44,284 nucleotides of DNA from the IMG/VR virus record IMGVR_UViG_3300046454_000367, positions 1 to 44,284 of that record. The stretch is one strand, 5' to 3'. A program made the position numbers and the translations under genes. Positions 1 to 6,783 of this stretch are shown here, in pieces (position 1 is the first letter of the stretch; every line of letters begins with the position of its first letter). The notes beneath the pieces were generated by a model, which worked only from the letters and a program-made list of their open reading frames with translations, searched no databases and was not told the DNA's origin. The DNA comes from a virus.

Positions 1-43
1 AGATCACGATTACCGCGAAGCAGATCGGAAAGATAAGTTTCAT
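1..43 (-). CDS. Small membrane protein, N-terminal part, reading frame intact in this copy
   Basis: ATG at 43, preceded by a GAGGA ribosome binding site. The frame reads MKLIFPICFAVIVI and runs off the window edge. Joined to the right end at 44145 it continues as YCFVAPKYQAAQDSVS and stops at 44069, giving a 39-residue protein. Residues 2-18 form one hydrophobic segment, so it is probably a small inner-membrane protein. Its stop overlaps the next start as ATGA. The function is unknown; a lysis role is possible from size and topology only. The right-end copy has lost two bases and is frameshifted. Confidence 0.7.
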   Translation of the reverse strand, partial: MKLIFPICFAVIVI

Positions 44-51
44 AGTTCCTC

Positions 52-85
52 AAAAAAGCCCGCTACCGATTCCCAGCAGCGGGCT
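52..85 (-). terminator. Rho-independent terminator
   Basis: On the minus strand an 8-bp perfect stem (AGCCCGCT at 78-85 with AGCGGGCT at 57-64) encloses a 13-base loop and is followed by six T (52-57). It lies downstream of the C5 methyltransferase stop, but also just downstream of a strong promoter (108-136). It can therefore end the methyltransferase transcript and a transcript of about 50 nt started at that promoter. The small membrane gene starts 9 bases beyond the T run. Confidence 0.9.
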
Positions 86-107
86 ACAGTAGGAGTCGGA
101 CAAGACA

Positions 108-136
108 AGTATCCATCGCGCGGACGGACATGTCAA
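108..136 (-). promoter_or_regulatory. Sigma70-type promoter, GATACT family
   Basis: TTGACA (131-136) and GATACT (108-113) are separated by exactly 17 bases on the minus strand. The spacer shares bases with three other promoters in the window (1073-1101, 17162-17190, 41712-41740), including RTCCR and GRYG just before the -10. Transcription should start near 101 and meets the terminator at 52-85 almost at once. The promoter is repeated in the right terminal copy. Confidence 0.75.
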
Positions 137-140
137 GCGA

Positions 141-1067
141 TTATTTTGGGAGGTAGCAGCGCGCGACGTATCGGCTGAGTTCGAGCGGGATTTTGGCAAT
201 CTGGGCGGATGCGGCCTTTCGGGCGGATGACTTGCTGCTAAAGTGTCCCGCCACGTCAGGATCAGCGAACCAAGCGCGTCCAGAATGCCCCGGCTGTTTA
301 ATGCCGTCGCTGTTCTCCATCGGGCTGGTCAGATGCACGCCCTTGCCGCCGTTCCTGCGAGGGTCCGAATACTCCCCGATCTTCTGACCATCCACCGCCG
401 CCGACTGAAACGATCGCCCCGGCTGGCCGGTCTTCTCGTGCTCGTGGAAGTTAAAGCCTGGAACTTTCTGTGCCTTCATCGGCCGAGTGTATCTCCCGAA
501 CTCCGTTCCGCACACCACGCGCTTGCCGACCATCGCCACATCGCCCCACAGGTAGAAGCTGCCGAAGTTCGCTTTCGCCGGACCCACCCACGGCTGCGCT
601 CCCTTCACATTCTCGACGACCAGCGGGATGTATCGTGGCGTGAACTCGCAGCCGTTGAGCCTCGTCGCCGGATGGTATACGCCGCATCGGGCACACCCAT
701 AAGTTGTAGTCGCCGCCTCGCACGCCTCCCGCTGAATCCGAAAGCACGCGTTGAACAGCGCGTTCAGGTCGGCCAGCATCTTGCCGCTGACGTCGGCGCG
801 TATCGCCACCGCCTTCGCCTTCGCCAGCTTCCAGGGCATCGCCATGTAGGAGTACTCCTGGCACGGCGGGGAAGCCACGATCAGCGCGGCGTTGCGGAAC
901 TGGGAACCGTGGATCGTGAGCACGTCTTGGAGGACAAGCTGCCCGGGATAGCCGCCCGTGCCGTAATCGTGCCGCTCGATGTCGAAGCCCACCACGTCGT
1001 AGCCTTCGGCTAGAAGACCGTCAGTCCAACCACCGAGCCCGCAGAATAGATCAATCGCAAGATGCAC
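141..1067 (-). CDS. DNA (cytosine-5) methyltransferase
   Basis: 308-residue protein that transfers a methyl group from SAM to cytosine C5. Motif I is DLFCGLGGWTDGL (residues 6-18), the catalytic Pro-Cys lies in ASPPCQEYSYM (near 65-75) and motif VI is VVENVKG. The C-terminal end SRYVARCYLPK fits the last conserved motif. The GTG start at 1067 puts motif I right at the N-terminus, as is normal for the family. No restriction enzyme lies nearby, so this is an orphan enzyme, probably protecting phage DNA from host restriction. It has its own promoter (1073-1101) with the -10 only 5 bases before the GTG, and a terminator downstream. The target sequence cannot be read from the protein. Confidence 0.93.
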   Translation of the reverse strand: MHLAIDLFCGLGGWTDGLLAEGYDVVGFDIERHDYGTGGYPGQLVLQDVLTIHGSQFRNAALIVASPPCQEYSYMAMPWKLAKAKAVAIRADVSGKMLADLNALFNACFRIQREACEAATTTYGCARCGVYHPATRLNGCEFTPRYIPLVVENVKGAQPWVGPAKANFGSFYLWGDVAMVGKRVVCGTEFGRYTRPMKAQKVPGFNFHEHEKTGQPGRSFQSAAVDGQKIGEYSDPRRNGGKGVHLTSPMENSDGIKQPGHSGRAWFADPDVAGHFSSKSSARKAASAQIAKIPLELSRYVARCYLPK

Positions 1068-1072
1068 GCTTA

Positions 1073-1101
1073 AGTATCCATCATGCGGACATCGGAAGCA
1101 A
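1073..1101 (-). promoter_or_regulatory. Promoter of the C5 methyltransferase gene, GATACT family
   Basis: TTGCTT (1096-1101), 17-base spacer, GATACT (1073-1078). The -10 ends 5 bases before the GTG at 1067, and no Shine-Dalgarno sequence fits between, so the mRNA should be leaderless or nearly so. Spacer bases RTCCR and GRYG match the other three members of the family. Confidence 0.7.
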
Positions 1102-1103
1102 GG

Positions 1104-2456
1104 CTAGATTGGTGAAATCTGGTACCAGTCCCTCTCCCGGATCAGCGCCAGTTCCTGTAATTCCGGGTCAACCACCAGTTCCGTTACCGCCCACACCAGC
1201 GCGTCCATGCGATCCGGCGACTTGTCGGTGATGCCCGGGACGAACTCGCAGAGCTGATCCTCCAGCGTGCCGAACGTGCCGACGTGGTGCACCCTGCCCT
1301 GCTCGTACATCGCAGCGACCGGCTCGGCGCGCACTGCCTTCCCCCGAGACGCCCTGACGGCGCGGAACGGAACTTCCGGCGCCACAGTGTACAGGTTCGC
1401 CGCAACCAGGTCGCCGCCGTTGTTCACCTCGGCAACGATGCGATCGGCGCGCCGCATCTTGTACCGAGCGACCGCGGCCCGCGCCCAGCCGAGCGGCGAT
1501 TCCTTGCAGCTATCGTCGTCCAGGATCAGGATGTGCTCGCTGCGTGTGAGCGCCGCGGTGATGATGCCCGTCTCGTCGCTGTCCTCGTTGGCGCTGACTG
1601 CCGGATCAATCGCCACCACAATGCGCACGATCATGTCCCAGTGCACCTCGTCGGGCCGGATGCGCGCGCTTTCGATCATCGCCCGGGTCCACAGCGCGCC
1701 GGGGAAGTCCTCGAGTAGTTCGCCCATGAGTTCCTGCCGGCCAATGCGCGTGCCCTCGTACTTGCGGATGACTTCGGCGAAGAACTCCGGCGCCAAGTTT
1801 CTACGATTGTCGTATGTCGTGCCGCGCGTGATCGTACTGGCCGGGTTCTTGATGAGATCGCGGAGGAGTTGGATCGGCCGCGGCGTGGTGGTGATGACGC
1901 CCCGCAAGTGGTCGCCGATGCGGAACCCGAACATCAGGTTATCCCAGGTTTCCTCAGCGCGCTGCCATGCGGCGAGTTCGTCCGCCCAATATCGGCAGCA
2001 CTGCGGGCCGCGCAGACGTTCAGGTTCCTCTGCCGAGAATGCGTACGCGATGTTTCCATTCGGCCACGTGAGGAGATGCCCCTTGGAAGGCTCGTAGAGC
2101 GGAGCTTGGCCAGCTGGATAGCAGGACAGAATTCCAGACGGCCCCTCGATCATGACCTTGCGGATGTCAGCCGCCGTTGGGGAAATTAGATGGATCGGCG
2201 CCGGCAACTTCTCGCGTGCCCATTCGCGCACGGTTTCTGACCCGGTCTTGGTCTTGCCCCAGCCGCGCCCGGAGAGAATCAGCCAGTGAACCCAATCGCC
2301 GGCCGGTTGAACTTGATTGCGTCGCGCGATGAAGCCGCGCCAGTCATGCATGATGGCAGCGGCTTCTCGGTCAGTCAGTCCCTGTAGGAGGCTCGCTCGT
2401 TCCGCCGCGGGCAATGAGGCTATCAATTCGAGTCTTGAGCAATTCGACAGCTCCAA
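1104..2456 (-). CDS. terL: Terminase large subunit
   Basis: 450-residue packaging motor with ATPase and nuclease domains; it drives DNA into the prohead through the portal. The Walker A region is GRGWGKTKTG (about residue 64), the Walker B region is in CRYWADELAAW, and the coupling motif is near TTTPRP. The nuclease domain starts with the acidic motif VVAIDPAVSANEDSDETGI. The N-terminal stretch LPAAERASLLQGLTDREAAA followed by DW is typical of the COG5323 / gene-transfer-agent-like terminase group and supports the long start, which overlaps terS by 86 bases. It is followed by the methyltransferase promoter. Confidence 0.95.
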   Translation of the reverse strand: MELSNCSRLELIASLPAAERASLLQGLTDREAAAIMHDWRGFIARRNQVQPAGDWVHWLILSGRGWGKTKTGSETVREWAREKLPAPIHLISPTAADIRKVMIEGPSGILSCYPAGQAPLYEPSKGHLLTWPNGNIAYAFSAEEPERLRGPQCCRYWADELAAWQRAEETWDNLMFGFRIGDHLRGVITTTPRPIQLLRDLIKNPASTITRGTTYDNRRNLAPEFFAEVIRKYEGTRIGRQELMGELLEDFPGALWTRAMIESARIRPDEVHWDMIVRIVVAIDPAVSANEDSDETGIITAALTRSEHILILDDDSCKESPLGWARAAVARYKMRRADRIVAEVNNGGDLVAANLYTVAPEVPFRAVRASRGKAVRAEPVAAMYEQGRVHHVGTFGTLEDQLCEFVPGITDKSPDRMDALVWAVTELVVDPELQELALIRERDWYQISPI

Positions 2457-2820
2457 TGTTCACCTCAAGCGGGTTTTCTTTGTCGCCTGCGATCTCGATG
2501 CGGTCGCCGTATTTCTTCGGCGCGAGCTTGGAAAGAAACCATTTCCTCGTGTCGATGCGGACGCGCCGGCTGTTGGCGTCTTCGGTCAGATCGTCCGCTA
2601 TGGCGAACGTGGATTCAGCGATTGCGTCGTATCCTCGCGCGCGCGCAGCCGCGTATTTCGCACTAAATCCGGGGGGTTGATCTGTAACGGACCAAGCTCG
2701 AATTGCCGCCTCGGATGGAAGATGCTGCGATTTGCATATTCCGTTAAGCGACTCGCCGGCAGCTAAACGTTCAAGAATTTCCGTCTCTATGCCCGGCGTG
2801 TGAGAATTTGGCCTGCCCAT
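2371..2820 (-). CDS. terS: Terminase small subunit
   Basis: 149 residues. The N-terminal part (EILERLAAGESLNGICKS, then PSEAAIRAW) looks like a helix-turn-helix for DNA recognition. The middle RIDTRKWFLSKLAPKKYGDR is a signature of phage small terminase proteins. It should bind the packaging start site and recruit the large subunit, whose gene overlaps its end. The ATG at 2820 lies 7 bases after an AATAAT -10 box with no ribosome binding site between, so translation is probably leaderless. Confidence 0.9.
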   Translation of the reverse strand: MGRPNSHTPGIETEILERLAAGESLNGICKSQHLPSEAAIRAWSVTDQPPGFSAKYAAARARGYDAIAESTFAIADDLTEDANSRRVRIDTRKWFLSKLAPKKYGDRIEIAGDKENPLEVNIGAVELLKTRIDSLIARGGTSEPPTGTD

Positions 2821-2827
2821 TCGATTG

Positions 2828-2857
2828 ATTATTGTACGGTTATTGACAATCCGTCAA
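2828..2857 (-). promoter_or_regulatory. Promoter of the terminase genes with inverted repeat
   Basis: TTGACG (2852-2857), 18-base spacer, AATAAT (2828-2833), then 7 bases to the ATG at 2820. The -35 lies in an inverted repeat, TTGAC-N5-GTCAA (2843-2857), a possible operator. It sits in the only sizeable gap (2821-2918) between the early operon and the packaging genes, so it probably allows terminase to be expressed separately. Confidence 0.6.
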
Positions 2858-2918
2858 CTGGCCGATAAACTGGCGTTGCGAGCGGACGGAGAGGGAGCGA
2901 GCAAAACTGTTCAGTCTT

Positions 2919-3077
2919 TTAGCTGCGTTCCGCCCGCGCCAGAGGTTGGCACTTCGCTGGCGTCGCATCTGGACGTTCTCTCCTCTTGCGAAACGTAACC
3001 CGGCCACGCGAATCAACATGGCGATCGATCTGGACGGCGAGTGCAAGTTCCGTAAGGTAGAGTTCGTATTTCGTCAT
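2919..3077 (-). CDS. Small hypothetical protein
   Basis: 52 residues beginning MTKYELYLTELALAVQ. The start is chosen because its ATG overlaps the TGA of the upstream gene (ATGA at 3074-3077), the coupling pattern used throughout this operon. The C-terminal half is basic (RGRVTFRKRRERP), so nucleic-acid binding is conceivable. No family is recognised. It is the last gene of the early operon. Confidence 0.6.
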   Translation of the reverse strand: MTKYELYLTELALAVQIDRHVDSRGRVTFRKRRERPDATPAKCQPLARAERS

Positions 3078-3550
3078 CGCATTCCCTTTTCCCACGCTTC
3101 GGCGTAATCCAGATAGCCGAGTTCTTTCGCCGCCTGAATCATTCCGGCCCAAGATAGTTCGCCGGGATATTTCGCCTTGATCGCTGATAGCATTTCGGCC
3201 TCGCGCGCTTTCACGCGCTTGATCCTGTCAGTGTCCAGCGCCTTCCAGTCGAACGGCTTCGGCTCGCCGTACTTGCGCTTCCACTGCGCTGTAACGGGCG
3301 GCAACAGCGCCTCCTGTGCCCGGCGCTGCTCATCTCGGATCTGATTGGCGATGGTCACAAGATCCGCATCGGTGGGACACCATTCGCTCGTTGTGGCGCA
3401 GACCATCACGATGTGACGCGCGTCGACGCCGGCCGCGGACGCTGCCCGTGCCAATCCTTCGGCGAGATACACTACGCCTGCCTCATCGCGCGGGTAATTC
3501 TTCGTGCGCGAGAGCCGCGACACCAGTTCCAATGCTTCAGCGAGTTCCAT
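3074..3550 (-). CDS. Hypothetical protein downstream of the DUF1376 gene
   Basis: 158 residues from ATG at 3550 (MELAEALELVSRLSR); the longer open frame upstream only shadows the DUF1376 gene. It is a mostly helical, charged protein with WKRKYGEPKPFDWKALD in the middle and a C-terminal segment ending in YAEAWEKGMR. It follows a predicted replication protein with a 14-base overlap, the place where many phages keep a helicase loader or replication partner. No Walker motif is visible, so the role is inferred from position only. Confidence 0.75.
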   Translation of the reverse strand: MELAEALELVSRLSRTKNYPRDEAGVVYLAEGLARAASAAGVDARHIVMVCATTSEWCPTDADLVTIANQIRDEQRRAQEALLPPVTAQWKRKYGEPKPFDWKALDTDRIKRVKAREAEMLSAIKAKYPGELSWAGMIQAAKELGYLDYAEAWEKGMR

Positions 3551-4334
3551 TCTTTGCCTCTTTCGCTTTCCGTATTGCGGATTCTGTTGGCGTTTCTTGG
3601 CGCAGCGGGCCCGCACGTTGCGCCGGCCACCTGGTCCTGAAGGAATCCGCCGCCATCTCGCGCAGGAAGTTGTCAGGGCGGTATCCGTGCGAAGGGTCGG
3701 CACCCGGTCCGGCGACATAGGATGAAACGCAGTCGAGCGCGTCTGCCTCGCGTGCCAGCATCACCACGCTGAGGAACTGGCTGCACGCCTGCGCGCGGTA
3801 TGCGTTGCCGCGGACGCCGCTCCAGATCGCGAACCATTCTTCGAAGCGCTGCGAGGTCTGCCCGTTCAGGTCGTCGGCGTTCGGCTTTCTGAGGGTCGGC
3901 AGCGCCGCGCGCACGCTCTCTTGTGTGGGTGCAGGAGCAGGAGAGGGAGAGGGTGTAGGAGAAGGTTCAGCATACGTTGAACATATGTTCAACGAACGTT
4001 CACGCCTAGCTCTACCACTTGCTGCACCTGCGTGTGACCTAGCCTTATGATAAGCATCGAGTTTCGCGCGAACCTCGTTCACTTTCGCGTGCGTGAATCG
4101 TTCGCCGAGTCGAACAAACAATTCCTCCACCACTGGAAGGTGGCGCTTTATGTCTGAGGTGTCACAGCCGCAAATTCTGGCGAGTTGAACGGCGTCAACG
4201 GGCAGCGACCCCTCCAAATAGCAATAGTCCAGCATCTCTCGATAGAGGCCGCGCTCGGCTAGGGATAATCGGATACGTGTCTCTGATTCTCGCCAGTCGG
4301 CGATGTACCAGGGATAGGATTGGATCACAAACAC
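3537..4334 (-). CDS. DUF1376 family protein, probable replication initiation protein
   Basis: 265 residues from GTG at 4334. The N-terminal domain (YPWYIADWRESETRIRLS, then ERGLYREMLDYCYLEG) is the DUF1376 winged-helix-like domain often found in phage replication modules, in the position of lambda O or DnaT-like proteins. A proline-rich linker (PSPTPSPSPAPAPTQ, near 125-140) joins it to a C-terminal domain. The gene overlaps the J-domain gene upstream by 10 bases. It probably binds the phage origin or helps load host helicase, since the window encodes no helicase or polymerase. Confidence 0.85.
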   Translation of the reverse strand: MFVIQSYPWYIADWRESETRIRLSLAERGLYREMLDYCYLEGSLPVDAVQLARICGCDTSDIKRHLPVVEELFVRLGERFTHAKVNEVRAKLDAYHKARSHAGAASGRARRERSLNICSTYAEPSPTPSPSPAPAPTQESVRAALPTLRKPNADDLNGQTSQRFEEWFAIWSGVRGNAYRAQACSQFLSVVMLAREADALDCVSSYVAGPGADPSHGYRPDNFLREMAADSFRTRWPAQRAGPLRQETPTESAIRKAKEAKNGTR

Positions 4335-4606
4335 TCCTTGAGCTGCTCCATAGCCGCGTTGAGATCCACCATGTCCGTGTGATTCCCGCCAGCGTCGGGA
4401 TGATATTTTTTGGATAGTTCTCTGTATCCGGTTTTGATTATCCGCTCGGCCATCGAGGAATCTTGCTCCTCATCTAACTCACGCCGACGCAATTCAGCCG
4501 CCAGTGACTTCTGAGTTTCTTTGTTGGATTCGGACAGCCATTCGAGGTATTCGAGAGGCACGTCCCTGATGTCGCAGCCGCGATATTTTCCGTATTGAAG
4601 TATCAA
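4325..4606 (-). CDS. DUF3820 / J-domain fusion protein
   Basis: 93 residues from a TTG start with an AAGGGGGG ribosome binding site 6 bases upstream. The N-terminal half (GKYRGCDIRDVPLEYLEWL) is a DUF3820-type domain. The C-terminal half is a short DnaJ J domain with the HPD motif in YRELSKKYHPDAGGNH, followed by a helix-III-like segment. J domains stimulate the ATPase of DnaK. Placed directly before the DUF1376 replication gene, it may bring host DnaK to the replication complex. The glycine/phenylalanine and zinc-binding regions of full DnaJ are absent. Confidence 0.85.
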   Translation of the reverse strand: MILQYGKYRGCDIRDVPLEYLEWLSESNKETQKSLAAELRRRELDEEQDSSMAERIIKTGYRELSKKYHPDAGGNHTDMVDLNAAMEQLKECL

Positions 4607-4633
4607 ATCAGCCCCCCTTAGAGGCTTGGTGGT

Positions 4634-4658
4634 GGTGAGGCCCTAAGGGAGCCTCACC
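4634..4658. other. Stem-loop in the leader of the J-domain gene
   Basis: A perfect 7-bp inverted repeat (GGTGAGG / CCTCACC) encloses a small inner CCC/GGG hairpin. It lies 28 bases before the TTG start and is not followed by a T run, so it is more likely an RNA structure or processing site than a terminator. Confidence 0.45.
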
Positions 4659-4723
4659 GGGGTTCCGCCGTTCCGTGGTGACAGGTTGCAAGCCCGACAG
4701 CAACACCACAGCCAGTATAGCAT
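4643..4723 (-). CDS. Possible 26-residue cysteine-rich micro-ORF
   Basis: The frame MLYWLWCCCRACNLSP runs from ATG 4723 to TAG 4643. It starts 1 base after the preceding stop, with GAGG 6 bases upstream. Four cysteines are clustered near the N-terminus. It would fill the gap between two packed genes, but it is very short and overlaps the stem-loop. Confidence 0.3.
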   Translation of the reverse strand: MLYWLWCCCRACNLSPRNGGTPVRLP

Positions 4724-4724
4724 C

Positions 4725-4994
4725 TCACGCCTCGGCAGACTTTCGGTGCGAGCGTTTTCCGAGGCTGTTGAGCCCGTACGAATTGGAGTGCGGCCTGTCG
4801 CGCTTGCGGCTCGGCGAAGGCTCAACCTCTGTGTGGATTTTGAAGATTCCTGGCTGGTCGCTCATGACGGGATCGGGGACGACGATGGGCGCCGCGCGGC
4901 CCCAACCACAGTCAGCCTTCCACCAGGCCAGTAGTTCGCGCCGCACCTGCGATTCCTCTCGCGTTTCGATCAGACTTCCGTTGTGTTCGATCAA
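4725..4994 (-). CDS. Hypothetical protein
   Basis: 89 residues from a TTG at 4994 that overlaps the TGA of the nuclease gene (TTGA). It contains RRELLAWWKADCGWGR and a basic C-terminus (SPSRKRDRP, then KRSHRK). No family is recognised. The tight junction with the upstream gene is the main support. Confidence 0.5.
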   Translation of the reverse strand: MIEHNGSLIETREESQVRRELLAWWKADCGWGRAAPIVVPDPVMSDQPGIFKIHTEVEPSPSRKRDRPHSNSYGLNSLGKRSHRKSAEA

Positions 4995-5494
4995 ACTCTG
5001 CCTCGATTCAATCCGCTATTGCGGTATTTCTCCACGAATCCGGAGACGCTCGCGGGGAAGTCAACGCCAGCAATCCAGGTGAGAGCGCCGCGCGCCCGCT
5101 CTTTCGTGTGCCATTCGGTCTGGTGCTTAGCGGGCTTGCCCTTGGCGGACTTGAACTCGATCCAGAGCGTCTCTGATAGTGCATAGAAATCAGGGGGCCA
5201 TGGGTCAAATCCAGCGGCTACGTCTCCCGCACAGTTGTACCGGATATACATGTGGTCGGCCATGCCCACTTCGCCGAAGCCCTTGCCGCGCCCGCGGTCG
5301 CTCACTGGGTCCGTGCGCAGCGCGCGCCAGCCGTCCTGCTCGAGCAGCCGGGTGCATTCGGCCTCGATCATGTGCTCGGGCCATTCGACGGAATCAGCAA
5401 CCGGAAGCGGCAACACTTTGGCGCAGGAAGCGCAGAACTTCCTGCGCTCCCCATGCTGGCAAAGTTCTTGCTGCTCTGCCCATTCCGGCGTCAT
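4991..5494 (-). CDS. VRR-NUC-like nuclease with N-terminal zinc motif
   Basis: 167 residues. Residues 12-24 hold CQHGERRKFCASC, a probable zinc-binding motif. From MIEAECTRLLEQDGWRA onward it resembles the VRR-NUC branch of the PD-(D/E)XK nucleases: acidic residues in GEVGMADHMYIRY, then LWIEFKSAKGKPAKHQTEWH with the E-x-K pair and the Q following. Such enzymes cut branched or single-stranded DNA and fit between recombination and replication genes. It starts in TAATG with the DUF2303 stop. An internal start at MIEAE would drop the zinc motif. Confidence 0.8.
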   Translation of the reverse strand: MTPEWAEQQELCQHGERRKFCASCAKVLPLPVADSVEWPEHMIEAECTRLLEQDGWRALRTDPVSDRGRGKGFGEVGMADHMYIRYNCAGDVAAGFDPWPPDFYALSETLWIEFKSAKGKPAKHQTEWHTKERARGALTWIAGVDFPASVSGFVEKYRNSGLNRGRV

Positions 5495-6345
5495 TACCGC
5501 GCTACCCCGCTAATGATCGGCGCGCCGATAGCCTCGGCCACCTGTGCACGGGTTGCGTCGAACGCTGCCCGCTCCGCCGCGTCATCACGCAGCAGGTCAT
5601 ACCAGAACGTCGCCTTCCCGCCCGCGACGCGCCAGCGAAGCCGCGCCACCAACTGCACGCGCTCGCCGCCGATGTATACCGGGATGCCGACCTTGAACGA
5701 TTCCGGCACCGTGGCATCCGCCTTGCCGAAGCTGCTCTTATTCTCCTGCGTGAAGCTGATCTTCTGGGAACCATTAGGCGTGGTGGCCTTTCCGGCGAAG
5801 GTCATCTCGTGCGTTTCGTGCAGGTCGCTGGCGATTTCCTTCATTGTGGCCGCGCTCGGGTCCACGATGTCCGGCGCGTTGTCTTCGATGAAGGTGGCGA
5901 ATGTATCCTGATCCATCGTCTTTTTGTTGCTGGCGATCCACAGAAGCCATTCGGGAGACTTCTTGAGCGAGAGGGTGAGTTTGTGCGATCCCCACCGCGG
6001 GACTGCGGTATCGTTGTGGGTTTCTTCTCCGATCCACTCGTGATAGTCGAGAACAGAGGTGACTGTCGCCACATTCACGTCTGCGAAGACACGCGAGCTA
6101 TGATCCCGAAACGCGATGAAATACTCGATGAAGCTGGCCGCGTCCCAGACTTCCACTGCCTGCTTGATGCGATGCGGGCGCTCGCTCCGGTCATTCTGGA
6201 TGAGCGCTTCCAGCGTCGTGACCTTGTAATCGGCAGGATGCAGCAGATAGGGAGTATTGCCGCCCTCCACCGTCCCGACGGCGCTCGAAGCGTCTGCTAA
6301 TTCGCGGATGAACTCCGCCGTTCCTTGATCGATTGCGTTATCCAC
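5494..6345 (-). CDS. DUF2303 family (YfdQ-like) protein
   Basis: 283 residues from GTG at 6345. AGGAG lies 7 bases upstream and the GTG overlaps the end of the preceding gene, so I prefer it to the upstream ATG at 6384. The sequence (TPYLLHPADYKVTTLEAL, then SFIEYFIAFRDHSSRVFAD, then YHEWIGEETHNDTAVPRWGSH) matches DUF2303, which is common in phage and prophage recombination regions. The biochemical role is unknown. It sits between the exonuclease and VRR-NUC genes, which suggests DNA metabolism. Confidence 0.85.
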   Translation of the reverse strand: MDNAIDQGTAEFIRELADASSAVGTVEGGNTPYLLHPADYKVTTLEALIQNDRSERPHRIKQAVEVWDAASFIEYFIAFRDHSSRVFADVNVATVTSVLDYHEWIGEETHNDTAVPRWGSHKLTLSLKKSPEWLLWIASNKKTMDQDTFATFIEDNAPDIVDPSAATMKEIASDLHETHEMTFAGKATTPNGSQKISFTQENKSSFGKADATVPESFKVGIPVYIGGERVQLVARLRWRVAGGKATFWYDLLRDDAAERAAFDATRAQVAEAIGAPIISGVAR

Positions 6346-6679
6346 GTTTCTGCTCCTGTCCTGTCTGTTTATTGGCTTCTTCAAACATAGCTTCCTGCGC
6401 CGGGTCGTCGCGCGTCAAATCACCCTCTGCCGTGACGAAGAAATGAGCGTCGCCTACTGCCAACTCCGGCTTCTTCACCTTGCAGATGTGCTTGGTTTTG
6501 ATTTCGAGCACCGCGCCGCCGATGGCGCACTTGCTCGGCTCCAAACTCAACTCAATCGTGAGTTTGCCTTTGCCGCGAGTCTGGATGACTGCGGTCTTCA
6601 GTTCGTCGAAGTGGCGGGAAATGTCCGTAGCCACCTCGCCATTTCTCATATCAAACAGCAATTGTAGAATATCCGTCAA
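6338..6679 (-). CDS. Conserved hypothetical protein paired with DUF2303
   Basis: 113 residues from TTG at 6679, with AAAGGAG just upstream. The pattern GKLTIELSLEPSK, then VLEIKTKHICKVKKPE, then HFFVTAEGDLTRDDP is one I associate with small proteins placed before DUF2303 genes in many phages. The C-terminus is polar and glutamine-rich. The function is unknown. It overlaps the DUF2303 start by 8 bases. Confidence 0.75.
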   Translation of the reverse strand: MTDILQLLFDMRNGEVATDISRHFDELKTAVIQTRGKGKLTIELSLEPSKCAIGGAVLEIKTKHICKVKKPELAVGDAHFFVTAEGDLTRDDPAQEAMFEEANKQTGQEQKRG

Positions 6680-6746
6680 GTGGTTCTCCTTTGAAACATT
6701 CGATCCCGCTGGAACGCATCCGGCCTCCGGGCTGGCGTGAAACCAT
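6651..6746 (-). CDS. Possible 31-residue micro-ORF
   Basis: ATG at 6746 with AGGAG upstream opens a frame starting MVSRQPGGRMRSS that ends at 6651, overlapping the next gene by 29 bases. It lies in the 104-base gap after the exonuclease gene. The ribosome binding site is good but there is no other support. The stretch may simply be a leader. Confidence 0.3.
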   Translation of the reverse strand: MVSRQPGGRMRSSGIECFKGEPLDGYSTIAV

Positions 6747-6783
6747 TGTGCTCCTATGCCCTGCCGAAACCAGCGGGAAACTT

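Larger units (their letters stand above)
1..141. repeat. Left copy of the contig terminal repeat
   Basis: These 141 bases recur at 44146-44284. From position 16 onward the copies are identical. The only difference is one extra CG at positions 16-17 here. The repeat holds the start of a small membrane gene, a terminator and a promoter, and ends at the last base of the C5 methyltransferase stop codon. It most likely means the molecule is circular or circularly permuted and that the assembler left the overlap in. A true direct terminal repeat is possible but not shown. Confidence 0.95.

Noticed and set aside
1-141. Biological direct terminal repeat
   Set aside because: The length is typical of an assembler overlap and the gene structure reads continuously across the joint, so circular closure explains it without a packaged terminal repeat.
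5179-6300. 373-codon plus-strand frame
   Set aside because: Antisense to the DUF2303 and VRR-NUC genes; composition (Arg, Ala, Cys) is that of a shadow.
6338-6346. TTATCCACG, one base off a DnaA box
   Set aside because: A single copy with no others clustered nearby; not enough to propose an origin.
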